Shown here: positions 35,117 through 43,321 of the stretch, in pieces
Layout: the number at the start of each line of letters is the position of its first letter
How positions within the stretch are numbered: position 1 is the stretch's first letter
From: an uncultured bacterium
GTDB lineage: Bacteria; Bacillota; Clostridia; Lachnospirales; Lachnospiraceae
NCBI GenBank assembly: GCA_947063875.1
Contig: CAMSTY010000008.1
Span: 1 to 64,000, forward strand
Reading direction: 5' to 3'
Length of the DNA: 64,000 bases
Notes under the pieces: generated by a model
Databases searched by the model: none
The model's input: the letters and a program-made list of their open reading frames with translations, nothing else
What the model was told of the DNA's origin: nothing
Translations under genes and position numbers: made by a program

Positions 35117-37327
35117 TTATTGTGCCGATGTTTCCTGTGATTCTTCTGTGCTTTCTTCCTCTTCCCCGCTTTCCTGCGTCTGGCTTTCTTCTGTCTCTTC
35201 TTCTGTCACCGCGCCTTCCGGAAGCTGGGCCGGAACTCCATTGCCTTCTCCCGATTCCACATACTCATCCGTTTCATACACTTTTGTTTCCTGCAAAACC
35301 CCATTTTGAGTATTATCGGTAATGCCTTCGCGCTCCGGCAGCGAATGATCGGTTTCTTCCGAATCCGTCTCCGGATCCGTTATTGGGAAAATACTCAAAT
35401 AGGGAAGGATCTCTGTCATAATATTCTGAAATACCCCGCTCGCATAAGAACTATGGGCCTGATCTTCCACATTTGGTTCATCGATTGTCACATAAACCAG
35501 AACCTGCGGATCATTCGCCGGGGCATAACCGCAAAATGACACCAAATATTTTCCGTTCTTACGCGGGTACTTTTCTCCGGTCCCCGTCTTTCCCGCGATC
35601 TCATACCCTTCCACCGCGGCGGCTTTTCCGGTTCCTTCCGACACGGTCCGAAACAAAGCCTCCCTGATAAAACGGGCCGTATTCTCGGACACGGTCTCCC
35701 TCACCAGTTTCGGCTCGATTCGTTTTACAACGGCTCCCTGTTCGTTAAGAATCTGGCGAACCACATGAGGCTCATAATAAGAGCCGCCGTTGATGACCGA
35801 ACAATAGGCGGCCGCCATCTGAATCATGGTACAGTTATAATTCTGCCCGAAAGAGTTCGTGGCCAGCGAGGAAGCGTTCATATCCTCCTCATCGTATACC
35901 AGCGATTTGGTATCGGCCTCTCCTGGCAGGTCAATCCCTGTCCGGGAACCAAATCCGAACATTTTTTGATATTTGCTGAAACGCCCCTTTCCCGTCATGG
36001 CCGCAATCTGCATCATACAGTCATTGCAGGACTGCATCAGGGACTCCGTGACGGTCAGGTTCCCATGTCCGCTGGTCTTCACGCAGGCAATCTCCCAGCC
36101 GCCCACTTCCTGATAGCCGTCGCAGAAAAAGGATTCCGTGCCGTCAATGACGCCCTCCTCCATCGCTGTCGCTATCGTGAATATCTTCTGGGGAGACCCC
36201 GGCTCATAAGTATCGCTGATACAGTAATTGCGCCACAGCTGGTTCCATGCCACCTGCTGTCCATAAGATTTGATCTCTTCATCCGAAAAGTGTTCCGTTA
36301 CCCTCTCCAGGGTAATAGGGTCTTCTTCCTTATGTTTCCGGTTATATGTATCCCTGGCTTCCTTCAGGCCGAGTTCCCAGATCTCTTCCTCTGTGTACAG
36401 TCCGCCGATATCCCTGGGATTATTGAGATCAAAGCTTCTCTCACTGGCCATGGCAAGGACCTCGCCGTTGTTCGGATTCATCACCACTACTCCGATATGC
36501 TTGGACCCGGTCTCTTCCTGCCACTGCCGGATGTTTTTTTCAACCACATCCTGAACTTTCAGATCAATGGTGGAAACCACCGTATTGCCGTTGGTGGCAG
36601 ATTTTATCACCCGTTCCAGATTGGAGTCGTCATTGAGATATCCGTATTCCCTGCCATTGGTTCCCACCAGAAAATCATTATAGGATCGCTCAATGCCGAT
36701 CGCCCCTTCCATGCCATCGCCATTGACAAAGCCAATCACACTGCCGCCCAGGGAATTGTAAGGATATATCCGCTTATACTCTTCCTCAAACCAGACCCCC
36801 CGCACCCTGCCCTTTAAATTATTCGCTGCGTTCGTCTCATTGGTTTCTTTTTTCAGCGCTTCAAAGGCATTCTTCTGCTCACTGGACAGCTGACGCTCGT
36901 AGCGTATATAGCGTTTGGAGGGATTATCCCGGATCAAGGTACGGATTGTCCCAGCATCATAGCCAAACACGCTGCATATCGCCGTCACGGAAGTTTCCAG
37001 ATAATTTTCCTCGTCAGACATAATCTGCATCGGGTCCAGAATCAGGTTATACACCTTTTGCGTGGTGGCCAGATAGGTACCGTTCCGGTCCATGATATCG
37101 CCTCTCCGGTATGGGATCGGACGGCTTTCATAGTCCTGTTGGGACAGTACAATCTGGTTATAGCTGTCACGATTCTCCTGAATAATGTTGTAAAGTACAT
37201 AGATTAATGCAAACAAAGCCAGCGTAATCACGATAACCGCAATCGCCAGCTTTTTCTGCATGCTTTTGGTAAAAGTACGTGCCTTTACGGCTTTCCCACC
37301 TGGATTATTGTGTTGGGATGTCCTCAT
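35117..37327 (-). CDS. Class B penicillin-binding protein with acidic C-terminal tail (FtsI-like)
   Basis: The 736-residue product has a basic N-terminus, one membrane helix (about 27-48), an N-terminal PBP domain and a transpeptidase domain with YEPGSPQKI (Ser378, Lys381), SCN at 433-435 and KTG at 580-582. After about residue 660 there is a tail rich in Glu, Ser and Thr of roughly 75 residues, absent from typical FtsI proteins, which would lie outside the membrane. The start overlaps the ftsL-like gene by 23 bases with a weak SD. It is the first PBP after ftsL, the usual place of the divisome transpeptidase. Confidence 0.88.
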   Translation of the reverse strand: MRTSQHNNPGGKAVKARTFTKSMQKKLAIAVIVITLALFALIYVLYNIIQENRDSYNQIVLSQQDYESRPIPYRRGDIMDRNGTYLATTQKVYNLILDPMQIMSDEENYLETSVTAICSVFGYDAGTIRTLIRDNPSKRYIRYERQLSSEQKNAFEALKKETNETNAANNLKGRVRGVWFEEEYKRIYPYNSLGGSVIGFVNGDGMEGAIGIERSYNDFLVGTNGREYGYLNDDSNLERVIKSATNGNTVVSTIDLKVQDVVEKNIRQWQEETGSKHIGVVVMNPNNGEVLAMASERSFDLNNPRDIGGLYTEEEIWELGLKEARDTYNRKHKEEDPITLERVTEHFSDEEIKSYGQQVAWNQLWRNYCISDTYEPGSPQKIFTIATAMEEGVIDGTESFFCDGYQEVGGWEIACVKTSGHGNLTVTESLMQSCNDCMMQIAAMTGKGRFSKYQKMFGFGSRTGIDLPGEADTKSLVYDEEDMNASSLATNSFGQNYNCTMIQMAAAYCSVINGGSYYEPHVVRQILNEQGAVVKRIEPKLVRETVSENTARFIREALFRTVSEGTGKAAAVEGYEIAGKTGTGEKYPRKNGKYLVSFCGYAPANDPQVLVYVTIDEPNVEDQAHSSYASGVFQNIMTEILPYLSIFPITDPETDSEETDHSLPEREGITDNTQNGVLQETKVYETDEYVESGEGNGVPAQLPEGAVTEEETEESQTQESGEEEESTEESQETSAQ

Positions 37328-37784
37328 ATTGTCTTACATACTCACTTTCCGTCTTGTCATACAAAAGCACCTGATCCCGGTTGGCATACACCATCCCTAA
37401 TTCTTCGGTCGCAACCTTATAAATATAATCCAGGTCAATGCAGGTATTAATCCTGGTCTCTGTCGCATCATTCTCTGCTTTCAGCTGTTCCACCTGCTTT
37501 TCCAACTCTTCAATATGCGAAAGACGGGTAGTCATGGCTGACTGGATCTGCAGATAATTCACACAGATCACCAGCACACAAAATGCCGCCAAAGTCAGCA
37601 AAATAACATACGGAAGATTCATATGGAGAGCCATCTCCTGATTTCTCCGAACCGAGTAGCTCACCACTCTGCGACGAACCGGCCGCTGCGGATATTCTTC
37701 CCTTCTCTTTACCGGTTCCATCACTCTTGCCGTATTGCCATAGATATACTCATGACGCATTGCTTCTCTTCTTTTTGCAGCCAT
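37305..37784 (-). CDS. ftsL: FtsL-like cell division protein
   Basis: The 159-residue protein has a basic cytosolic N-terminus (about 1-55), one membrane helix (about 56-77) and an extracellular coiled coil (about 82-110, HIEELEKQVEQLKAE), ending in an EELGMVYA segment typical of FtsL/FtsB-type proteins. FtsL sequences are weakly conserved, so the call depends on topology and position between rsmH and the PBP. GGAGGAGTCAGA precedes the ATG. Confidence 0.8.
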   Translation of the reverse strand: MAAKRREAMRHEYIYGNTARVMEPVKRREEYPQRPVRRRVVSYSVRRNQEMALHMNLPYVILLTLAAFCVLVICVNYLQIQSAMTTRLSHIEELEKQVEQLKAENDATETRINTCIDLDYIYKVATEELGMVYANRDQVLLYDKTESEYVRQYEDIPTQ

Positions 37785-37827
37785 TCTGACTCCTCCCTTC
37801 CCTCAATTCTTAAAATGCCGCTGTCCC

Positions 37828-38859
37828 CTAGCCGTCCTTTCCGCCCGCAACCGGGCTTTTATCTTTTTTGTATGATTCCCCTGCACGTTCAAACACTCGC
37901 AGTTTTGCGCTTTTTGCCCGTGTGTTTTCTTCTGTCTCTTCCTGGGAGGGTACTATCGGCTTTCGCGTGATGACCCGTCCCTTGCTGGTCCTGCCGCATA
38001 CGCATACCGGAAATCCAGGCGGGCATTGGCACGGATTTTCATTTTCCCGGAAACGGTTCTTGACAATCCGGTCCTCTAAGGAATGAAACGTAATAATGCT
38101 TAACCGCCCCCCGGGGGTCAGCCTGTCAATCATCCCGTCAAGGGAACGTTCCAACACGGCAAGTTCCTGGTTGAGCTCGATCCGCAAGGCCTGAAACGTC
38201 CTTTTGGCAGGATGGCCGCCCATGGCCTGCATCTTCTTCGGAATCGACGCCCGGATAATCCCCACCAGTTCTCCTGCTGTCTCAATCGGCTTTTTCTGCC
38301 GTGCTTTTACGATATTAGCGGCAATCCGCCGTGCAAAGCGCTCTTCCCCGTATTCCTTCAAAATCCGGCTCAGTTTTTCCTCCTCACAGGTATTGAGCAA
38401 ATCGGCCGCTGTCCGCTCCCCTCTCTGATCCATGCGCATATCAAGCGGCGCATCGTCTTCCCGGTAAGTAAAGCCTCTCTGCGCCGTATCCAGCTGATAA
38501 GAAGAAACTCCCAAATCCAGGTAGATCCCGTCCACCTTTTCTATCTTCAGCCGATCCAGGACATCCGTCATGGACTCATAGTTGCTCCGGACAATGATCG
38601 CCCGTTCCCCGAACTCTTCCAGGCGTTTTGATGCCGCCAGGATCGCATCCGCATCCTGATCCATCCCGATCAGGCGCCCCTCCTTGAGATGCTTTAGCAC
38701 CTCATATGCGTGGCCGCCTCCGCCAAGAGTTCCATCCACATAGACGCCGTCCGAACGGATGTTCAGACTGTCTATGGTCTCTCTCAGCAATACCGACTTG
38801 TGCTCAAATCCCGCCGTCCCTTTCGCAGACGGCGTTTGTAAGCCACTTTCTAATGTCAT
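37828..38859 (-). CDS. rsmH: 16S rRNA m4C1402 N4-methyltransferase
   Basis: RsmH (MraW) methylates C1402 of 16S rRNA using S-adenosylmethionine. The 343-residue product has [15 protein letters not shown], the SAM loop [15 protein letters not shown] (about 41-55), [11 protein letters not shown] and [13 protein letters not shown]. The start overlaps the mraZ stop as ATGA, so the two are translationally coupled. This is the usual mraZ-rsmH start of a dcw cluster. Confidence 0.96.
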   Translation of the reverse strand: MTLESGLQTPSAKGTAGFEHKSVLLRETIDSLNIRSDGVYVDGTLGGGGHAYEVLKHLKEGRLIGMDQDADAILAASKRLEEFGERAIIVRSNYESMTDVLDRLKIEKVDGIYLDLGVSSYQLDTAQRGFTYREDDAPLDMRMDQRGERTAADLLNTCEEEKLSRILKEYGEERFARRIAANIVKARQKKPIETAGELVGIIRASIPKKMQAMGGHPAKRTFQALRIELNQELAVLERSLDGMIDRLTPGGRLSIITFHSLEDRIVKNRFRENENPCQCPPGFPVCVCGRTSKGRVITRKPIVPSQEETEENTRAKSAKLRVFERAGESYKKDKSPVAGGKDG

Positions 38860-39281
38860 ATGCCAAGACCTTCCATGTTTTCTGCAATTTCTTCCATATC
38901 GTCATAGCTGTTGGACTGATTCCAGGCGTCTTTGCTCCAAATCTCAATCCGGCTTCCCACGCCTACCAGCACGGCATCCTTATCAATCCCGGCAAAATCA
39001 CGCAATACAGCCGGAAGAAGAATCCGTCCCTGCTTGTCCACTTCACAGGTGGTGGCTCCTGCCAGAAAAAAACGTGAAAACTTTCTGGCATTGGCATTGG
39101 TGAGAGGCAAGGCGTGCAGTTTTTCTTCCAGGGCTTTCCATTCCGTGTTTTCATAGACAAACAGACAGCCGTCAAGTCCCTTCGTAACCACGAATTCCTC
39201 TCCAAGCTGTTCTCTGAATTTAGAAGGAACGATCAATCGTCCCTTTGCGTCTACTGTGTGATTATATTCACCCATGAACAT
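38856..39281 (-). CDS. mraZ: Transcriptional regulator MraZ
   Basis: MraZ is an AbrB-like DNA-binding protein that represses its own dcw operon. The 141-residue product has two swapped-hairpin repeats: [20 protein letters not shown] and a second with [17 protein letters not shown]. The ATG at 39281 follows GGGTGG by five bases; the in-frame GTG three codons earlier has no SD. Its operator array lies at 39307-39351. Confidence 0.95.
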   Translation of the reverse strand: MFMGEYNHTVDAKGRLIVPSKFREQLGEEFVVTKGLDGCLFVYENTEWKALEEKLHALPLTNANARKFSRFFLAGATTCEVDKQGRILLPAVLRDFAGIDKDAVLVGVGSRIEIWSKDAWNQSNSYDDMEEIAENMEGLGI

Positions 39282-39306
39282 AAGAACCACCCATTGCCCT
39301 ATTAAA

Positions 39307-39351
39307 CCACCCTGTCACCATTTCCCACCACTTTGAACCACTTTTCACCAC
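39307..39351 (-). promoter_or_regulatory. MraZ operator repeats
   Basis: On the minus strand GTGG occurs at 10-11 bp steps (complement CCAC at 39307, 39328, 39338, 39348, and CCAT at 39318), most as AAGTGG or AAAGTGG. This resembles the reported AAAGTGG-type MraZ boxes. The array lies between the -10 and the mraZ start. Confidence 0.8.
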
Positions 39352-39361
39352 TTGTAGTTTT

Positions 39362-39390
39362 ATTCTAGTACAAACACAGGAAAATAGCAA
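39362..39390 (-). promoter_or_regulatory. Sigma-A promoter of the mraZ/dcw cluster
   Basis: Minus strand: -35 TTGCTA (39385-39390), 17-bp spacer, -10 TAGAAT (39362-39367). Confidence 0.8.
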
Positions 39391-39399
39391 GGATTTTTT

Positions 39400-39432
39400 A
39401 AAAAAAAGACAGCTGGCAAAAGGCCAGCTGCC
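39400..39432 (-). terminator. Terminator of lgt-Spo0E-like unit
   Basis: Minus strand: GGCAGCTGGC pairs with GCCAGCTGTC across CTTTT and is followed by eight T. Confidence 0.9.
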
Positions 39433-39450
39433 GCAATATATACTTTACAT

Positions 39451-39606
39451 TTAAAATCCAGACGCAAGATATTGTTCAATTAATCGATCTAGCGTCAGAC
39501 TATTCTGATAAATAGCTTCATAATCTTCTTTCTTCTCAATACTGTTATCCAGGCGCTTTCTTGCCCTTTCAATGTCCTTTACAAGTTCTTCCTTCGCAAC
39601 TTTCAT
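39451..39606 (-). CDS. Spo0E-like sporulation regulatory peptide
   Basis: The family members are small phosphatases that remove phosphate from Spo0A and delay sporulation. The 51-residue product is two predicted helices, with the signature SLTLDRLIEQYL at about 35-46 (family pattern S-x-x-L-D-x-L-I). The ATG at 39606 has AGGAG upstream; the longer frame starts inside lgt and is rejected. It follows lgt by four bases. Whether it acts on Spo0A or another aspartyl-phosphate is unknown. Confidence 0.82.
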   Translation of the reverse strand: MKVAKEELVKDIERARKRLDNSIEKKEDYEAIYQNSLTLDRLIEQYLASGF

Positions 39607-39610
39607 GCTA

Positions 39611-40483
39611 TTATTCTCCTTTTGGTTTCCACTCTGTCGGTCTGTGCCGCACAAACAAAACTACGGCAGCTGCCAAAATCAATATCAGTGACAATGCCTG
39701 TGACACCGGAACTCCGGTATGGAAAAAGATCAGCTGATCTGTCCGCAACCCTTCAATCCAGAATCTCCCTATGCCATAACCGAACAGGTAAATCCATAAC
39801 AGTTCGCCGTCAAACCGCTTTCGGTATCGGTACCAGAGCAAAAAAATCAAAAGCCCGAGATTCCAAACCGACTCGTAGAGGAAGGTAGGATGCACCTGAA
39901 TATACTCCACCCCATTCTCCACAATCCGATGATTCAAAACATCCGGCGTAAGCATTCCTTCACTTACCAGGGATAATTTTATGCGCATAGCAAAGAGGCT
40001 GTTCGTATACCCGCCAAACGCTTCGCAGTTGAAGAAATTCCCCCACCTGCCAATGATCTGACCTGTTACCAGCCCCAACACTCCACTGTCTGCCATGGAA
40101 AAAAATGAAATTTTCCGAATTCTTGTGAATACAATCAAGGTTAATATTGATGCAATCACTCCTCCATAGATCGCCAGTCCGCCTGCCCGCAGATTGAAAA
40201 TCTGCAGCAGGTTGTTTTTATAGTAATCCCATTCAAAAACCACATAGTAAAGCCTGGCTCCCACAATGGCAAAAATAATGCCATAAAGCGCAAAATCCAG
40301 ATATATTTCCGGATCTTGTCCCCTCCTTTTGGCATCTGACTGCGCTATCCAAATACCGGCCAGCATTCCAAGGCCGATAATAATCCCGTAATAAGCGATA
40401 CGGAATCCGAAAATGTAAAGGTCATTTCTCAGATTCTGTATCGCAAGTCCCAGATACACGAAACTGATATCTGCGCCATTCAT
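39611..40483 (-). CDS. lgt: Prolipoprotein diacylglyceryl transferase
   Basis: Lgt transfers diacylglycerol to the lipobox cysteine of prolipoproteins in the membrane, such as the TctC and peptide-binding proteins encoded in this window. The 290-residue product has about seven membrane helices and the motifs RAGGLAIYGGVIA and GQIIGRWGNFFNCEAFGG, plus HPTFLYESVWN. GGAGACATGGGGA precedes the ATG. The promoter is at 40513-40541. Confidence 0.96.
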   Translation of the reverse strand: MNGADISFVYLGLAIQNLRNDLYIFGFRIAYYGIIIGLGMLAGIWIAQSDAKRRGQDPEIYLDFALYGIIFAIVGARLYYVVFEWDYYKNNLLQIFNLRAGGLAIYGGVIASILTLIVFTRIRKISFFSMADSGVLGLVTGQIIGRWGNFFNCEAFGGYTNSLFAMRIKLSLVSEGMLTPDVLNHRIVENGVEYIQVHPTFLYESVWNLGLLIFLLWYRYRKRFDGELLWIYLFGYGIGRFWIEGLRTDQLIFFHTGVPVSQALSLILILAAAVVLFVRHRPTEWKPKGE

Positions 40484-40512
40484 TCCCCATGTCTCCTTTC
40501 GATGTTTTCTCT

Positions 40513-40541
40513 ATTTTACCGCCAAAATACACGAAAATCAA
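40513..40541 (-). promoter_or_regulatory. Promoter of lgt-Spo0E-like
   Basis: Minus strand: -35 TTGATT (40536-40541), 17-bp spacer, -10 TAAAAT (40513-40518). Confidence 0.65.
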
Positions 40542-40580
40542 ACACTATCGGACGACAGATTTCTCCACTCTCTGCCATCG

Positions 40581-40588
40581 TTCGACAA
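40581..40588 (-). promoter_or_regulatory. Candidate Spo0A box upstream of lgt-Spo0E-like
   Basis: TTGTCGAA on the minus strand contains the full TGTCGAA core of the Spo0A box, 40 bp upstream of the lgt -35. Confidence 0.4.
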
Positions 40589-40664
40589 CTTCTTATCCCT
40601 CCTGTCCGTTTTTATCATTTTTCCATATTTGAAAGTATTTGGGGTTTTCTTTGTATCGATTCTA

Positions 40665-40673
40665 TGCTACAAT
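40665..40673 (+). promoter_or_regulatory. Extended -10 promoter of ychF
   Basis: TGC followed by TACAAT; no good -35 is seen. It lies 73 bp before the ychF start. Confidence 0.5.
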
Positions 40674-40746
40674 TAATTGTCCCGAAAATCAAGTAAATTT
40701 TATAAAGATAAAACATAGTTAAGAAAAAACAAGAAAGGAAAAACGT

Positions 40747-41844
40747 ATGAAATTAGGAATCGTGGGGCTGCCCAATGTGGGAAAAAGCACCCTTTTTAAC
40801 TCATTAACCAAGGCAGGGGCAGAATCCGCCAATTATCCATTCTGCACCATCGACCCCAATGTGGGAGTGGTGGCGGTCCCGGATCGGCGCATCCGGCTTC
40901 TCGGCGACCTCTACCATTCAAAGAAAGTGACCCCCGCCGTAATCGAATTCGTGGATATTGCCGGCCTGGTAAAAGGCGCTTCCAAGGGGGAGGGGTTAGG
41001 CAACCAGTTCCTCGCCAATATCCGCGAAGTAGATGCTGTCGTCCACGTTGTCCGCTGCTTTGATGACCCCAATGTGATCCATGTGGAAGGCAATGTGAAT
41101 CCTGCACGGGATATTGAAACGATCAACCTGGAACTGGTCTTTTCCGACCTGGAGATTTTGGAACGCAGGATCGCCAAAACCTCCCGCTCGGCCCTCAACG
41201 ACAAATCACTGGCCAAGGAACTGGCGGTGCTTAAAGAGCTGCAGGCGGTTCTGGAAGAAGGGAAACCTGCTTGCACCTATGAGAATGACGACGAAGACCT
41301 GATGGCCTTTGTCCGCTCCCTGAATCTTTTGACCTGCAAGCCGGTTATTTTTGCCGCCAACGTAGGAGAAGAAGACCTGGCCGACGACGGCGCCTCCAAT
41401 CCTTATGTGGCTGCTGTCCGCGAAACTGCCGCCCAGACAAACTCCGGTGTTTTTGTCATCAGCGCCCAGATCGAACAGGAGATCGCCGAGTTGGAGGAAA
41501 ACGAAAAGCAGGAATACCTGGAGGCCCTGGGACTTTCCGAATCCGGCCTGGATAAGCTGATTGCCGCCAGTTATGAGCTTCTGGGACTCATCAGCTTTCT
41601 CACCTCCGGCGAGGATGAGACACGGGCCTGGACCATCAAGGTAGGGACCAAAGCGCCCCAGGCCGCCGGCAAGATCCATTCTGACTTTGAGCGGGGTTTT
41701 ATCCGTGCCGAGGTTGTCAACTATCAGGATCTTTTAGACTGCGGCACCTATGCCAAAGCAAAGGAAAAAGGCCTGGTGGGACTGGAAGGCAAAGATTATG
41801 TTGTCAAGGATGGAGATGTGATCCTGTTCCGGTTCAATGTCTGA
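40747..41844 (+). CDS. ychF: Redox-regulated ATPase YchF (Obg family)
   Basis: YchF is an Obg-like P-loop NTPase that prefers ATP and associates with ribosomes and the oxidative-stress response. The 365-residue product has G1 [14 protein letters not shown] (about 6-19), G3 [19 protein letters not shown], a coiled-coil insertion, and the C-terminal TGS domain with [28 protein letters not shown] precedes the ATG. It stands alone on the plus strand between minus-strand neighbours. Confidence 0.97.
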   Translation: MKLGIVGLPNVGKSTLFNSLTKAGAESANYPFCTIDPNVGVVAVPDRRIRLLGDLYHSKKVTPAVIEFVDIAGLVKGASKGEGLGNQFLANIREVDAVVHVVRCFDDPNVIHVEGNVNPARDIETINLELVFSDLEILERRIAKTSRSALNDKSLAKELAVLKELQAVLEEGKPACTYENDDEDLMAFVRSLNLLTCKPVIFAANVGEEDLADDGASNPYVAAVRETAAQTNSGVFVISAQIEQEIAELEENEKQEYLEALGLSESGLDKLIAASYELLGLISFLTSGEDETRAWTIKVGTKAPQAAGKIHSDFERGFIRAEVVNYQDLLDCGTYAKAKEKGLVGLEGKDYVVKDGDVILFRFNV

Positions 41845-41865
41845 TCGTTTGCTTTTCCGAAGAAC

Positions 41866-41918
41866 CAAAAAGTATCCGGCAAAAGGTGCCAATGGCACGT
41901 TTTGCCGGATACTTTTTT
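41866..41918. terminator. Bidirectional terminator between ychF and the decarboxylase gene
   Basis: AAAAAGTATCCGGCAAAA pairs with TTTTGCCGGATACTTTTT, with a further inner GTGCC/GGCAC pairing. T runs occur on both strands. Confidence 0.9.
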
Positions 41919-41961
41919 GCACTGATATAGGGAGCCGATGACTTTCAAGCCTCCGGTTTCT

Positions 41962-43239
41962 CTACAAATACTTTTTCATCATCTCACATCCGTCCAATGT
42001 GGCAAAATAATCCTGAGGAGTCTCTGCCCTGCGGATCATCTGTACGGTGTTATCCTCTTTTAGAAGCAATTCCGCCGATCTCAGCTTTCCGTTATAGTTG
42101 TATCCCATGGAAAAGCCATGGGCCCCTGTGTCATGAATCACAAGAAGGTCCCCGATCTCTATCTTCGGCAGCATCCTGTCCACCGCAAACTTGTCATTGT
42201 TTTCGCAGAGGGACCCGGTCACATCATATTTGTGATCACAGGGAGCATCCTCCTTGCCCATCACCGTGATATGATGATAAGCCCCGTACATGGCCGGCCG
42301 CATAAGGTTCACCGCACAGGCATCCAGGCCGATATACTCCTTGTAGGTATGTTTTTCATGGATGGCCGTCGATACCAGACACCCGTAGGGCGCCAGCATA
42401 AAACGTCCCAGTTCCGTGTAGAGAGCCACATCCCCCATCCCTGCCGGAACCAGCACTTCCTCATAAACCTTTTGCACCCCTTTGCCTATCACGGCAATGT
42501 CATTGGGTTTTTGATCCGGCCGGTATGCAATACCGATCCCTCCGGACAGATTGATAAACCTGATGTGAACCCCTGTCTCCTCTTTCAGCTTTACCGCTAC
42601 CTCAAAAAGTATCTTTGCCAGCACAGGATAATAATCATTGGTCACGGTATTGCTGGCAAGAAACGCATGAATGCCAAATTCCCGGGCCCCTTTCTCCTTC
42701 AGAATCCGAAATGCCTGGAAAAGCTGCTCTGTAGTCATCCCATACTTGGCATCTCCCGGATTGTCCATAATCTCATTGCTAATGGCAAAGAGCCCGCCCG
42801 GATTGTAACGGCAGCTGATAACCTGCGGAATCCGCCCCAGTTCCCGTTCCACACACTCGATATGGGTAATGTCATCCAGATTGATAATCGCCCCCAGATC
42901 GTTGGCCAGTTTAAACTCGCCTTCTGGCGTGTCGTTAGAGGAAAACATGATCTCCTGCCCGGAAAATCCCACTCCGTCCGACAACATCAGCTCTGTGGCA
43001 GAAGAACAGTCCGTGCCACATCCGCACTCTTTCAGTATCTTTAATATATAAGGATTGGGAGTCGCCTTCACGGCAAAGTATTCCCGAAAACCCTTATTCC
43101 ACGAAAATGCTTCCCGCAGCCTGGCCGCATTTTCCCGGATTCCCTTCTCATCATACAGATGAAAGGGCGTGGGATACTTTTTTACAATCTCTTCCAGCTG
43201 CTCTCTGGTCACAAATGTTTTTTTCTCCACGTCAATCAT
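41962..43239 (-). CDS. lysA: Diaminopimelate decarboxylase
   Basis: LysA converts meso-diaminopimelate to lysine with pyridoxal phosphate. The 425-residue fold-III protein has the Schiff-base lysine in YFAVKATPNPYIL (about residue 58), FINLSGGIGIAYRP, the GSLCENNDKFAVDR segment with the active-site Cys, and HDTGAHGFSMGYNYNG. The ATG at 43239 directly abuts its SD, so a GTG three codons downstream, ten bases from AGGAG, may be the true start. Other fold-III decarboxylases are possible, but the motifs fit diaminopimelate best. Confidence 0.85.
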   Translation of the reverse strand: MIDVEKKTFVTREQLEEIVKKYPTPFHLYDEKGIRENAARLREAFSWNKGFREYFAVKATPNPYILKILKECGCGTDCSSATELMLSDGVGFSGQEIMFSSNDTPEGEFKLANDLGAIINLDDITHIECVERELGRIPQVISCRYNPGGLFAISNEIMDNPGDAKYGMTTEQLFQAFRILKEKGAREFGIHAFLASNTVTNDYYPVLAKILFEVAVKLKEETGVHIRFINLSGGIGIAYRPDQKPNDIAVIGKGVQKVYEEVLVPAGMGDVALYTELGRFMLAPYGCLVSTAIHEKHTYKEYIGLDACAVNLMRPAMYGAYHHITVMGKEDAPCDHKYDVTGSLCENNDKFAVDRMLPKIEIGDLLVIHDTGAHGFSMGYNYNGKLRSAELLLKEDNTVQMIRRAETPQDYFATLDGCEMMKKYL

Positions 43240-43321
43240 TCTCCTCTATCGGTCTTTTCGGCCGCATTTCCCATGCTGCCGTCTTTTTGCTTTATTTTCT
43301 GTCTGCCTCTTTGCTGTCCGA

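Noticed and set aside
35765-36817. Long plus-strand open frame opposite the FtsI-like PBP
   Set aside because: Antisense to well-supported transpeptidase motifs, and composition is typical of a reverse-frame shadow.
40571-40588. A second Spo0A box at TGTCGTC next to TTGTCGAA
   Set aside because: It breaks the TGTCGAA core at two positions.
42118-43044. Plus-strand open frame of 308 codons opposite the diaminopimelate decarboxylase
   Set aside because: Antisense to a conserved enzyme, with no SD or recognisable domain.
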